A stretch of DNA of 64,000 nt from Blastomussa wellsi. Lineage: Eukaryota > Cnidaria > Anthozoa > Scleractinia > Plerogyridae. The stretch spans positions 14,835,276 to 14,899,275 of the forward strand of contig OX393564.1 in assembly GCA_947652115.1 (NCBI GenBank), read 5' to 3'. Within the stretch, counting starts at the first letter, position 1, and each line of letters begins with the position of its first letter. Of the stretch, positions 23,181 through 33,968 are shown one piece after another. Position numbers and translations under genes: made by a program. Under the pieces are notes generated by a model, which was not told where the DNA came from, made no database searches, and saw nothing but the letters and a program-made list of their open reading frames with translations.

Positions 23181-24341
23181 TTAGTCTGCATCCCCAAGGT
23201 CAAATCCTGAAAATTCTTCTGACTCTGGGTTTACTGGGAATTTCCTTCTAATTTCATCATAGGCACATGCTGGCAATGGAATTCTACGGTGTCCCAAGAA
23301 ACCATAAACTAATCTTGAAAATTCCCGATAGGAGACACTTCGTAAGAAACTGCAAAAAGAACAAAATCAAGAAATCATAGTTGAAATTATTTAAACCAAA
23401 ACATAAAAATCATTGTATAGAAAACTAGGTACCACCCCCACCCCCACCCCTGGTGTAACATTGCCACCTTCATTACAATCAATATATAGCCGAGCATCAA
23501 ACAAGTCCAGTAGATAGATAGATGGCCTTTATTTTAAAACGATAAGTATTAAAGCTACATGAGCTTGTGGGGTCATTTACTATTAACTAATTACAAGTAA
23601 AACTAAAAAACTAAAAAAACGGACAAGACATTTGAGCTTACAAATATGAAATTGTGAATATAAATTTAAATATATACAAAGTCATCTTTTCTAAAATTAC
23701 AAGTGGATGCAGTAATGTAAATACAAACCTGTCCTCATTTCCTTTTTGCTTGTATTGTTGTTTGTCCTTTGTCTTATACCTGGAGGCCGCCAATTGCAAA
23801 CTCCACTTCTCAAGACAGACTGGTCGAAACCCTGGATGCTCTGTTATACATTTCAATGTTTCATCATTTGAATCCTGTCGCACCATATCACTCCCCAGTG
23901 ATTCGCAGCACCCTTCCAACTCCTGACAACAGTAGCATTCACTAATGTTTTGAAGATGAGTTATGCTACATTTTCCACACTTACACCTACAAAAATACAT
24001 GAATAAATTGCTTCCATCCAGTTCAAGTGGATACGAGAACGACAGCAATTCGATAAGCTTATTATGAAAACAAACTTAGCCTACCATGTATCGACTCCTA
24101 CGCGGCCCATCAACCTGTCTTTTAGTGCTTTTTCAAGCTCTTCGTCCTCTTTCATTTCCTTTTCGTATTCTGCTGTCCATGCGGGATCAGCTAGTGGATC
24201 GTCGGCGTATGGAACGATGTCTTCATCACTCGAGTATGAATGATGAGTTGAACACATCGTTTCATCTTCAAACACGCTCTCCTCTGACGAACTCTCGGAG
24301 GAGTTTTGGCTTTCTTCGACAATATCTTCCTTCTGTGACAT
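23181..24341 (-). CDS. P2X7-receptor cytoplasmic (ballast)-domain-like protein, three exons, transposon cargo
   Basis: Exons on minus: 24,341-24,085 (acidic Ser/Glu/Asp-rich N-terminus), 23,986-23,729 and 23,349-23,181, all with GT/AG edges and compatible phases; stop TAA at 23,181-23,183. Exon 2 has WCKCGKC across the splice, then ECYCCQELEGCCES, CITEHPGF and VCLEKWSLQLAASRY. Exon 3 has YREFSRLVYGFLG and RRIPLPACAYDEIRRKFP. This order (Cys cluster, CIT-HPGF, VCL-W, YR-F-W/YG-LG, IP-C---IR--FP) matches the C-terminal domain of P2X7 receptors, known to bind zinc and guanine nucleotides. Here it stands alone, with no channel part, inside a Kolobok transposon and convergent to its transposase. 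The frame is complete and unbroken. Confidence 0.82.
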
Positions 24342-24660
24342 CTTTGTCTTTCATTCACTACTGTTAACAGATTAGTTTTGACAGGATCCAAGGGAAATAC
24401 AGAATGCCAAGCGACTACCAAATGAGTACACGAGACTGAGAATCATGGCAAGAAGTCGCATGCCGTTCTCCTTTCTACGTCACAGCTCTACTCGCCCCAG
24501 GTCCCATAAACGCGGACTTGAGCCAAATAATTCTCGACTTTAACCGCTCATAAAAAATAGAGGAATCATTCAAATCAAAAAATTTTTGCGCCAGTTTTCT
24601 TCACATAGCATAAACATTTATTGGAGCTGCAAATATATTTGGGGGTTAGGTGCACTTTAA

Positions 24661-24827
24661 GCTAATGTCTTTAGCTTAATGGAACGGAAATTTCAGGCAT
24701 CAAACTACCGACTTTTTTTAAATTAACCATGTTTGCCGCCCTAACCAAGAAATGGCGCCAAAAACCGTTCAAATTTTATTGAAAGCAGAACTTGGGAGCA
24801 ATAAAGGTTAAATTTTGTGTCTTACCA
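24661..24827. other. BEN-type gene copy 1 intron, residual part
   Basis: AT-rich intronic DNA between the Kolobok right end and exon 2 of the BEN-type gene. Nothing else seen. Confidence 0.5.
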
Positions 24828-25254
24828 TGAAGAGAGAGAATTTGGCCTTTCCAAATTTCTCCTTTGTACTGCATCTGTACATTTGCTCCAACTTTTGCCT
24901 GTCCTCCATCGACTGCCAACTTCTTTACTGAAATGGCTTCAATATGTTTGCCGTTCAGTCTGATCCATTCAACCACCGCGAAGTCGTTTGGTTTTTCCTG
25001 CATGAAAGTGAAAAACAAGCATGATTTAAGCTTTCAAGAATTTAAATCGTTTTGCGGAAGAAATAATTTCAGAGCCATGCTTATAATGATACAAAATATC
25101 GGCATATTCGCTCAAATGCTCATGGATAATTATCGCAACATACAGATCGAGCTGTACGTTGGAACAAATAATTCGAGAAGGCTAGGGTAGCGATTTATAA
25201 ACCACCACATTTGTCATACCTTTGTAAGTAAAACAATATAAACTTACTCACCAT
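24828..25254 (-). pseudogene. BEN-type gene copy 1, exons 1 and 2 (N-terminus)
   Basis: Exon 1 ends directly after its ATG (25,254-25,252), followed by a strong donor (gtgagtaag). Exon 2 (24,999-24,828) starts after CATGCAG and continues in frame: EKPNDFAVVEWIRLNGKHIE, then VGANVQMQYKGEIWKGQILS. It ends at CATG|gtaag in phase 1, matching exon 3 at 16,521. The fold is comparable to exon 2 of the copy 2 BEN gene (VVFKEDNVKAIV, then ALWKDAKHKEWYPAFIVDIG), a small SH3/Tudor-like beta segment by appearance. These exons are intact; the gene is broken further downstream. Confidence 0.65.
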
Positions 25255-25433
25255 GCTTTGGAATGTTCAATTATCCAATAATTGATCTGAATAAAAGAAA
25301 TATCGCTCGACTAACCACGTACAATACAATCTTGACCCGTAAAAGCGAAAAGCCCGCCGAAACTGCCAACAGCTCCAACGAATCTGAGCATGCGTTGCGG
25401 CCGTCGAGGGCTGGGAACTAGTTATCAACGAAC
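25255..25433. promoter_or_regulatory. Presumed bidirectional promoter, BEN-type gene and tnp2-like gene, copy 1
   Basis: 179 bp separates the start codons of the minus BEN-type gene and the plus transposase gene. The interval is more GC-rich than its surroundings near the plus gene (GCGTTGCGGCCGTCGAGGGC). Copy 2 has the same arrangement with 212 bp (57,739-57,950). A shared promoter is inferred from this conserved head-to-head spacing. Confidence 0.5.
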
Positions 25434-25730
25434 ATGGCGGCTGAAAACGTGGAAGGAGAAAGTATCGAAGAAAGCGTTAAAAAACGAAGAGGTAGTTATT
25501 TGTCTTATTTATCAAATCCGTCGTTAAAAGTCCCCAAAACATCAAAGTATCGTCAGAAACTTTCTAAAGAAGATTTTCATTGCGCATCTTCTGAAGACAA
25601 AGCAGGTGGAAGCAGTTTATATCAAACCGAAGACGTCGACAGCAGTTATTGTGATGAGGACTGTGATCAAAGTGAGGATATTTGTCTGGAAAATCGTGAA
25701 AGCTTCGATCTACTGGAAGGCTTTTTGCGG
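25434..25730 (+). pseudogene. tnp2-like transposase copy 1, exon 1 first half
   Basis: ATG at 25,434 follows an ACGAAC context. The frame encodes a charged, Ser/Asp-rich N-terminus (MAAENVEGESIEESVKKRRG, then ESFDLLEGF) and is interrupted at 25,731 by a Merlin transposon. The same frame resumes at 34,730 (PQNEKDVVAQDQ) once the transposon and one copy of the 9-bp TSD are removed. Copy 2 has a comparable acidic first exon (57,738-56,904). No domain is recognisable in this half. Confidence 0.75.
25722..25730. repeat. Target-site duplication, left copy (TTTTTGCGG)
   Basis: Pairs with TTTTTGCCG at 34,721-34,729 (8 of 9 match). A length of 9 bp fits the Merlin superfamily (8-9 bp). Excision with one copy retained restores the transposase frame. 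Confidence 0.75.
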
Positions 25731-25804
25731 CTTAACTGCAGAATACCCTGCCATTTTGAAGTTATACCCCTAAAAAGGCCGGATACTAGGTCATAAAGCA
25801 TATA

Positions 25805-25935
25805 TCAGGGTGGATACGCGGATACGCAGTTAACATGAATTAGTAATGAGTAAATCTCATGAGGGTGGATACGCGGATACGTGGATACGCAGTCAACATG
25901 AATTAGTAATGAGTTATGCCCAAAGATTTGCATGA
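25805..25935. repeat. Left subterminal GGATACGC repeats of the Merlin element
   Basis: Two blocks (about 25,810 and 25,862) each contain two or three GGATACGCG/GGATACGT units followed by ACATGAATTAGTAATGAG. They are the inverse of the GTATCCGCGTATCC units at the right end. Confidence 0.8.
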
Positions 25936-26149
25936 AATAGTAATGAGTTATGCCTGAAGATTTATATGCTGTGATATGTATTTTTCTCGTTCTTTAATTG
26001 ATGTGTATTTCTTGTTGATCCAAGGCGTGATAACTTAGCGAAAGAATAAAAATAATCTATAATGTCTATCGCTAGAGATGGATATACTTGTATTTTTCGT
26101 TCTTAAAGTGAGAAACAGTATTTACCCACAACTGAAGATATTACTCCCG

Positions 26150-26590
26150 CGGTCCTGGTCATCACAATGTACACCCCAATCCAATTTATATCCTTCGTTC
26201 TAAAAGCGTGAAAAGCACGATTATAGTTGATCAATATCTACCATCTTATTTCTGAAAGTATACACTGATACAGCTACGCTGCAAGCTCATTCCCAGTATC
26301 CTTTAGCGACGGCGTTGATTTGAACCGTCAAACATTTATTGCTGCATCATAACTGTTTTACTTATTTACAGCTCACAGTGGTGGACGTCATCATTTACAC
26401 CCAAAACACAATGTATATGCTTCGTTCTAAAAGCGTTAAAAAACTCCAGCGAACATATTCAACAAATTTGAGTCTTCTTTATAAAAGTATACACTAAAAC
26501 AGCTGCGCTGCAACCTCGTTCCAAGTGTCCATTGACGACAGCGTTGCTTTCTACCGACAAAAATTTATTGCTACCTAACTGTTCTAATGA
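26150..26590. repeat. Two diverged tandem copies of about 220 bp
   Basis: Copies at about 26,150-26,360 and 26,380-26,590 share GCTTCGTTCTAAAAGCGT, AAAGTATACACT, CAGCTRCGCTGCAA and TTTATTGCT blocks in order. They lie between the left Merlin end and the transposase stop. Confidence 0.7.
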
Positions 26591-26591
26591 T

Positions 26592-27591
26592 TTACAACTC
26601 GTAAATTTTTTTTATGTCCTCTAAAAACACCTTCCACAGATCATTCCCCCGATGAATATATCTCCATTTGAACTCTGCCAAATATGACGAATAGTGTTCT
26701 TTTTTCCTTCCATGAGTCGGTAGCTTGGCTTTCATCTGTCTCCAATGTCCTTCTATTTTGTTCGTGTGTAAGCCCTCCTCATTAACTGTCTTATGGTGAT
26801 ATCCATGCTTTTCCAGGTTTACATATGCTTTCCAGCAATCAGACACGATTGTAGTGCCGGGCTCAATCCATTCTTTTATTATTTCCAACAAAGTACTTTC
26901 ACTTCTGTCTTCTACAGTCACAATGAAACACTTTCGTGAATCTTCTTCTATTCCTCCGAATACCCACTGTCCCTCAACCACATACCCGCGATGATATTTC
27001 CTCTTGCCTATCTTGCTCTCGTCGATTTGAACAAGCTTTCCTGGTCCGCCAATTTTCTCCCTTCTTTGGAACAATGCCACCTCGCAAACTTCCCGGCAGA
27101 ACATGTCCCAATCCACCGCAGTGTGAGACCCTAGCCCAAGTTGCTGTTTAATCTGCCACTGTTTCATATCTTGGCACCACCAGTAAGTAAATTTCAACAC
27201 CTCCTCGAGACTTTGGACTTCTCAAACCAGCTTCCTTCTCTGATACTTTTTTCACTTCGGTGGCGTTTACCGTTTAACTGCTTCTGACATTTCCATAAGT
27301 ATCCGTCAGATCGATCCATACATTCCGTCCACTTCATGTCTGATGCACAAATACTACAGGCTCGGCTAGCGGCAAGTAAACCATCCTGTTTTAGCCACGA
27401 CAGAGTAAAGTCTTTGTCCCAAAGATATTTTTCATCAGGTCGTCATAACTAGTAAAATTGCCCTGCTTGTCTGATCTCTTGTAACTTGCTTCGAATTCGC
27501 GACACTGAGTTCCTTGCTCTTTACGATCTGCAGATGAACGACCAACTTGTACACCAGTTGTCCGGCGACGTTTAACTGAATACATTTTCAA
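26592..27591 (-). pseudogene. Merlin transposase (IS1595/ISXO2-type DDE), frameshifted
   Basis: Minus frames in order: 27,591-27,391 (basic N-terminus); then a zinc-ribbon-like segment (ACSICASDMKW, DGYLWKC) in another frame to about 27,205; then 27,200-26,592 with the catalytic core. The core has QIDESKIGKRKYHRG (first Asp), WVFGGIEEDSRKCF, TIVSDCWKAY (second Asp), HTNKIEGHWRQMK (the Asn/Glu/His position) and YLAEFKWR. This is the typical arrangement of Merlin or ISXO2-like transposases. Two single-base frameshifts (about 27,405 and 27,210) interrupt it, so it is probably inactive unless those are sequencing errors. Confidence 0.88.
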
Positions 27592-28190
27592 CTTTTTATC
27601 CTATATGCAATGCTTTGTCACCAAGTTTTCTTGCTTTAGCCACCCCAAATGACAACGCAAACATTCGCACGCGCTACTTGTGTTAGTCTAACCAAGCACA
27701 ATGCCCAATTTCAATGCAAACAAACATTTTTACCTGTTCATGTGTCTATAATATTTCAATAAATTTCAATAACAACTTAACAAAACATACCGCTTAAAAA
27801 AAGTGCATTGAAAAGGCTGTTTAAAAGAAACCGCACACACTATAAATTACACCTTTTCATGTGTGATAGCCGATACTTATAATGGCCAAAGTTATTATAT
27901 AAAATACGGTACCAGATGTATTACAGTTTACTCGTGAACTAATTACGCTATTCATATCACAGCCAATTTGAACACCTCTGATTCACATCACCCATCTAAA
28001 TCACAACACCCAAAACAATGGAATTCACTGAGCAAATAGATACCGCCAGAACTTTTCATTTGAATTTATTAGACCAAACAATGCATGTGTTGACGTAAAC
28101 TTAACGCAGCTTTGAAATCTTAAATAATTACGCTTACCAAACGAGCTTCATTACTACATTTCATCTACTACAGTAGCATTCAATCGCAAA
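27592..28190. promoter_or_regulatory. Intergenic region between divergent Merlin genes
   Basis: About 600 bp of AT-rich sequence between the minus transposase start and the plus ATPase start. It presumably holds both promoters. No discrete motif is recognised. Confidence 0.35.
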
Positions 28191-29300
28191 ATGTCGAATT
28201 CTAGGCTAGCGAAACTGCGAAAACAGCCCGACGCCACTTGGTCACTTCTTCAAAAACGTCTTATCTCGTTGCCAGATCCTTTTGAAAGCCTTTTTCCACA
28301 CAACGTATGGTCCTTTGTAGAACAAAAAGCTGCTTCCCTTAGTACTAACGCTGGATATGTTGCGACTAGCCTCCTGACAACCACGGCATTTGTTGCTGGA
28401 ATGGAAACAACATTGGTCAATGGCTCGCAGGAAATGCCGCTCAACTTATACTCCGTTTTCGTCGGACCACCGACAACAGGAAAATCGCAGGCCTTAAAAG
28501 AATGTGCAGTCTCCCCGATGTCAGCCGTGGCAAGGGAACAGGATTCTTCGTCCAGCGTTATTAACAAATGCACTTCTTCTGGACTAGTAAAAACTATAGC
28601 TGTGAATGAGAAGGGATATCTCTTATCCGCCAAGATCTACGACGTCCTTTTCAAGTTACTGAAATCAGATGAAGAAAACGCTACAGGAGACGTCCAAGTT
28701 TTATGTCAGCTGTTTTCCAGTGAACAAACGTCCTACCGTTACGCCACCGAGAGTTCAAGAGAAATCGCGGAAAACACTCCATTTTGTATCCTTGGCTCAA
28801 CACAAGTACCTTTTGCCGCACGCCTATTTACCGTCCTTGACCAAGGACATGGCCTACTGGACAGGTTCCTAATAACTTTCCCTAAGTGTCTGCGTCCAAA
28901 GCCACAAGAAACTGAACAAGCCATTGAGTATTTGAAGAATTTGCCTCTCGCTAGCTGCGACGACATCTTCGTTGAAATCGCAAGGCTCCACTCCAGTCGG
29001 GCAACTTATTCCTTGAACGAGGAAGCAAGACACCTATTAAATATCATCAACGAGGAATTTATCACTGAGGTCAACGCAGCCATCAGCGAAGGTCGAACTC
29101 CACCAAAGACCAAGAAGGTTGACATTGTCCTACGAGTAGCTGTTTCACTACACATGCTTAATGCAGTTATTGATCAACTCCTACAAGGGCAAGAACCAGA
29201 AATGCCAGGTGAAGAGATTGAGAAAGCAACTCTTGAAAAGGCCATCAGTTACGTTTCCTGGGCAGAATCCCAAAAGGAAATCTTTGTTGAGGTAAAGTAA
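28191..29300 (+). CDS. DUF3987-like P-loop ATPase, Merlin cargo (first exon)
   Basis: A 369-residue open frame with a Walker A motif (GPPTTGKSQ, about residue 92). The order of conserved blocks looks like DUF3987/YfjI-type helicase-like ATPases: a hydrophobic N-terminal helix region, Walker A, VINKCTSSGLVKTI, then CILGSTQVPFAARL and GLLDRFLITFPKCLRP, then a helical C-terminal part. The frame stops just after TTTGTTGAG|gtaaag, which is a good splice donor, so this is probably a 5' exon whose 3' exons were removed or displaced by the hAT insertion at 29,804. It is divergent from the Merlin transposase and lies within the element's TIRs. Its role in transposition is unknown. Confidence 0.65.
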   Translation: MSNSRLAKLRKQPDATWSLLQKRLISLPDPFESLFPHNVWSFVEQKAASLSTNAGYVATSLLTTTAFVAGMETTLVNGSQEMPLNLYSVFVGPPTTGKSQALKECAVSPMSAVAREQDSSSSVINKCTSSGLVKTIAVNEKGYLLSAKIYDVLFKLLKSDEENATGDVQVLCQLFSSEQTSYRYATESSREIAENTPFCILGSTQVPFAARLFTVLDQGHGLLDRFLITFPKCLRPKPQETEQAIEYLKNLPLASCDDIFVEIARLHSSRATYSLNEEARHLLNIINEEFITEVNAAISEGRTPPKTKKVDIVLRVAVSLHMLNAVIDQLLQGQEPEMPGEEIEKATLEKAISYVSWAESQKEIFVEVK

Positions 29301-29798
29301 CAGTTTTCGATCAGTTTATATAAAGAACGTTTATTTGCAGATAATTTAACCTCGCCTACAAATAACTATGTAATTGTTTAAAATCCATGTTTTCAAAAAT
29401 TTAGAGACCCCAAATTTACTATCAAGACTCCACTTATTCCCTCATAAAAATAGTTCATGATTACCTATTTGTGTCGACTTATATCACATGTTTGTAACAC
29501 GTTGGATTCTTTCCAATATGCAATTGGGAACACACTCTCTCGCGTGGGTGACTTCACAACGCAGATTAAGTACACATGAGGTCATTAGTTCGACGCTTAC
29601 AGATTACACATTCTATTTTTTTTCCTTTTTTATGCTCCTCTTTGCAAAATATAATGCACATGATGTTCCAGACGATTAAAATAAAATGCGATAAGTACAA
29701 TATATAATTGGCTCTTATAATACACCTACGATTTTAAGCAACTGAAAAGATTGAATTCTTTAATTTACTTCAACTTGTCGTGGTCATTAATCGCCATT
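29301..29798. other. Merlin interior between the ATPase exon and the hAT insertion
   Basis: AT-rich, no convincing open frame. It probably contained intron or 3' sequence of the ATPase gene. Confidence 0.4.
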
Positions 29799-30134
29799 TA
29801 TTCCAGGGCCGTACCTAGCGGGGGGGCAGGGGGGGCAGTTGCCCCCCCTAGGAAAATTAAATGTTTATTTTTTTAACGAAGTGTTTGTTTTTGATGGGAT
29901 ATTTCTTGTAGCCATATTGGTCCAAAATCTCAAAAAAACCGGCTAATTGACTGACAAATATTCCTTCAATGTAAATTCCACATAGTTATTTTAGAAAATC
30001 TTTCGCAGCCAAAGCCAGAAAGAGTTTTCTTATGACAATAGCTTGGGCCGTGATATGAACAGGTGAAATGCGTTCAAGAGTAAACGAGTGGGATTGGGAC
30101 CGAGCGAATGTTGATGAACTACGCCGGGTCGAAG

Positions 30135-33100
30135 ATGAAGAAAATAACAGACTTTTATACCAAGAAATCAGGTAAGTTTGTGGTTCTTTTGTAAAAAATG
30201 TTGTTTAAGTTAATTTTATAGCAATAATAACTAATTTAAACTGCCGATAGCATCGAAATACCGTGCAATTAATACAAATCGTTTTTCCATCCCGCCGCCA
30301 TGTTGAAAACTGGCTGGCAAGAAACTCGTGTCTTTAATAAACTTTCGTATATAATTTAAAACATTTCGCAGATTCAGCCCAATCAAGGCCTGAAGAATCT
30401 CCTTCTGCGAGTGATCATAATGGAGGTAGTAATGAAGGTAAGCAGAAAAAATTGTCATTGGACGGAGACAGAGAAAATACTTATTTATTAGACCTTCACT
30501 ATGTGAACTGTCATTTAAATTATAAACACAGAAAGAAGCTGTGCTCCTCCTAGCAAGGCAGCAAAAGTCAGCAACGATCAGGCTGTAGCGCCCAGGATCG
30601 AAGGTAAATTTTTTATCTTAATTTTATTTATCTGAAAAGCAAACTTTTTAATTATCGACCAGTACTGAGAAAGAGTATTTAAACCGACGTTGTAAGAAGT
30701 CTAGTGAATTCCAAACAAACTGACTAGTATTAATGTCGTTCTAATGATTGAAGAAGCTAAGTTGCATAATCTAGTATTTGTAATGGTTACTAAGTAATTA
30801 ATTTCCTTTTACATAAGTATAAAAATAAGTGTTTCCCTTTTAGGTGGAATAATGATAGAAGGAAACCCCTTGCCCTTTGAAGTTCTGATGGAAATTTTTA
30901 AATGGTTTTCAACAGAGGAACGACTTCAGCAACTGGCGCCAGTGTGCAAACTCTTTTATCAAGCCGTCCATATACCAAAATTTTGGAAGATAGTTGACAC
31001 TAATTCAGAATTCACACTTTCTTCTTTTCATTCTGTTTTTGGGCATGCTGAACATATAACACATCTCGGTTTTTGTTATTCTCAACGACAATTAGGGAGA
31101 AATCTTATACAAAATGCTCTGAATAATTGTGTCAACCTTGTCCACTTAGACCTGGCGTACAACAGGTCAATTTTCACTTTGCATTTTATACAAAGCATGC
31201 CATTTTTAAGACACCTTGACATAACAAGCTGCCAAAATGTGAAGGAAAGTAGTTTAACACTATCCCTTAAAAACAAGAGAGGACTGCAGGTTTTAAAAAT
31301 GGCAAATTGTTTTCAGATAGAAGGAAATTCACTCGTTTCCTTAATAAGGGGTCTGCCTGACGTAAGGAACGTAGTTGCCAATTGGTGTGGCTCAATAACA
31401 GTAGAACAAGCCCGCGATGTTTTGCAGCAGTGCAAACTGCTGGCGTTTTCATTTTCACCATGCTGGGGGCCTCCAAACTTGTGGGAAGAATTTGTACAAG
31501 ATTTTAAACATATAGAGTTTGGTGAGGATCTGTTAGATCACGTCAAACGAGTAAACCTGCCGGGATTTTTGTATGATGACGAAATAGAATAAATTGAGAA
31601 TGATTTGTAATAGGTTCTATGAAAAATGGTGTAGTAAGTAGAAGTAAGAAAGTGTTAATAAAAAAGACAAATATATATGACAGCTCTTGTTTTTAATAAA
31701 AGGTCAGTCGCTGCTCGCGTTGATTGTTATTTTTATTAATTTAAAAATTGCAGCTGAAGCAAGTCCATGTGTTAGAGATCCCTATGATCCAGTGAATTAT
31801 ACCGGGAAAACTTTATCAGACGACCAGAAGCTTGAGCTTCTTACCGTAAAGTTTAATTTTCCGCACGGATTCAAGTTCCCGACAACAGCCGGAAGGCGTT
31901 TCCAACTGTCATGGATGGAGAAGCGGCCATGCCCAGCATTAGAAATGACACAGCTCACTGTATCTATTGTATATGTTTTTCCAACAATACTGGTCCAAAT
32001 GAATCGCCATTTATCTCAAAAGGCTTCCAAAACTGGAAGAAAGCAGACGATGTGCGCTTTGACGGCCATGCCCGCAGTGAAGAACACCGAATTTCAGAGG
32101 AAAAGATGACTAACTTCCTAAAGACACGCCGTCCAGGCAATGACATCAGTGCAAGACTACAAAAACAGTTAGCCGAGCAACAACTTCGTACAATGAAAGG
32201 TGTCCTGTCTATTATTGATGTAATAATTGCATTGGGACAGAGGGGCATTCCATTAAGAGGCAATTGGGATACCTCTAAAGGAGAGGAAGATGGAAATTTC
32301 TCCTTCTTTGTTGACTGGAAATCCAAATATGATCCAGAACTCAAGGACCATTTGGATCACGCTTCTGGTAATGCTAAGTACACGTCTCCGAAGATTCAGA
32401 ACGAAATAATTAATTTTTGTGACAGATTGATTAGAAACCGTGTCCGAGCATCAATACCAAAGTATTGGAGTGTAATGGCCGATGAAACACAAGATTGTTC
32501 TACAACTGAACAACTCAGTATATGTGTGCGATATCTCAGCAGTGAAAATGAAGTCTGTGGAGAATTCATTGGATTCGTAAAGCTTCAAGAAATGGATGCC
32601 CAGACCATTGCAGATACCTTGTTACACGCACTACAAGAATGGGGCTTTAATATGTCCGGCCTGGTTGGCCAAGGATATGATGGAGCAAGCGTCATGAGTT
32701 CAAGTAGGAATGGGGTGCAAGCTAAAGTTGCAGAGAAGTACCCCAATGCTACGTACGTTCACTGCAGGTCCCACGTTTTGAACCTTGCAATCTCGAGTGG
32801 TTGCAAAGCTGTGCGATCCATTCAGAATCTATTTGATAATGTCAGCAAACTTACATGGTTTCTAAGTGGCAGCGCCAAAAGGAAAGAAATATTTCTTAAG
32901 ACTGCCGCGGCCACCGATGACAGTGAACTGTTGAGCGCTCTAGTCGCAAGTGCTGGTGAAGACGAAAAAGATGAATTTGCCAAAACATTAGAAGAAGGAA
33001 GCAAGCGACAGACTGTACCGAGATTCTGTGCTACTCGTTGGAGTGCAAAGGTTACTACCCTCTCTGCTCTTCTCGCTAAATATGGCTCTGTACTTCTTGC

Positions 33101-33968
33101 TCTGGATGAAATTTCGTCATCAAGCAGTGGCGATGCTAAACGTGATGCTTCAGCTTATTCACGTATTCTCCAAGACTCTGAATTCATAGTCGCTTTGACG
33201 GTTTCTCAGTTTGTTCTGTCATTTTTGGCCCAAGTTACAAAGTCTCTACAAGCTAAGAGCTGTAACCTTGGCGATGCATACCAAAGTGTAACTCTCGCGA
33301 AAGAATGTATTAAATCAGCAAGAGGAGATGAATCCTGGCAGAAGTTGTGGAGACGAATCAGCCAGGTAGCTGACTCTATCAACGTCACCCTGGTAAAGCC
33401 TCGTACAACGACTGTTCAGCGTCATCGAGCAAACGCCGGACACAACGATCAGCCATCGGATTACTACAGGATTAATGTGTTCTATCCATTTATAGATCAC
33501 GTTGTCGGTGAACTTGAAACGAGATTTTCAATCCAGCACGAAGGCCTGATTGCCGCTCAAAACCTACTTGCCCAAGTTAACTGACAGGCATATCGAGAAG
33601 ATCAAGGACTACTTCAGCAAGCACTAGATTTCTCGGAGAAGTCTAATTTTGACGCAGAGCTGGCAAGGTGGAAGATGAAACACGCGATGGAGCCAGAGTC
33701 AGAACAAGAGGGTGCAATGCCTGATTGCAGTCCGCAAGAATTTCCCGCCATTCACAAGGTGCTGTCGATCTTTTTAACCACGCCTGTCGGAAGCGTTAGT
33801 TGCGAACGCTCCTTCTCAGCCCTACGCCGACTGAAGCTATGGACTCGGTCATCAATGACAGAAGATCGATTAAGTGGCCTTGCTATGCTGTTAATTCATC
33901 GCGGAACGGATTTCATTCCCACTCCAACAGAGATCTATGACATGAAGTCAAACTGGAGAGGAATCTAA
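30135..33968 (+). pseudogene. hAT transposase (ZMYM1/TTF-type), frameshifted
   Basis: Exon 1 (30,135-30,171) encodes MKKITDFYTKKS, the usual hAT N-terminal peptide. Exons 2 (30,372-30,437) and 3 (30,532-30,603) follow in phase 1, and exon 4 starts at 31,754 (AEASPCVRDPYDP). Exon 4 contains a TTF-type zinc finger region (HCIYCICF) and the catalytic core (MADETQDCSTTEQLS, GQGYDGASVMSS, HCRSHVLNLAI). The C-terminus is the hAT dimerisation domain (SCERSFSALRRLKLW, 33,675-33,968). Frameshifts near 31,920 and between 33,584 and 33,675, plus a stop at about 33,582, show it is inactive. The F-box exon lies in intron 3. Confidence 0.88.
30844..31592 (+). CDS. F-box/LRR protein exon inside the hAT transposase gene (alternative last exon)
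   Basis: An unbroken frame of 246 residues from ATG at 30,852. An F-box comes first (LPFEVLMEIFKWFS, then LAPVCKLFYQAV). Leucine-rich repeats follow (LVHLDLAYN, FLRHLDITSC, LQVLKMANC). F-box/LRR proteins are substrate receptors of SCF ubiquitin ligases. The exon begins after a pyrimidine-rich CCCTTTTAG acceptor at 30,843, and its reading frame is in phase with hAT exon 3 (GAA G|GT GGA ATA ATG). An AATAAA lies at 31,657-31,662, before hAT exon 4. A transcript could therefore join the transposase N-terminal peptide to the F-box protein, or use the internal ATG. While the transposase is decayed, this exon is intact. Confidence 0.75.

Larger units (their letters stand above)
16840..24656 (+). mobile_element. 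Kolobok DNA transposon with cargo gene
   Basis: Terminal inverted repeats AGTGCACCTAACCCC (from 16,840) and the complement ending at 24,656 are each flanked by TTAA (16,836-16,839 and 24,657-24,660). Subterminal GACGTAGAAAGGAGAACG-like blocks recur near both ends (about 17,037 and 24,465, inverted). TTAA target sites, an N-terminal THAP domain and the transposase type (GDGRHDSMGHSAKY, MLEGFHS) place it in the Kolobok superfamily. It carries two convergent genes: the transposase (plus) and a P2X7-type cytoplasmic-domain gene (minus). It sits in an intron of the copy 1 BEN-type gene. Confidence 0.88.

Noticed and set aside
30844..31592. F-box gene as an ordinary host gene split by the hAT
   Set aside because: It lies entirely between hAT exons 3 and 4, inside the TIRs, with matching splice phase and strand, so it belongs to the transposon.
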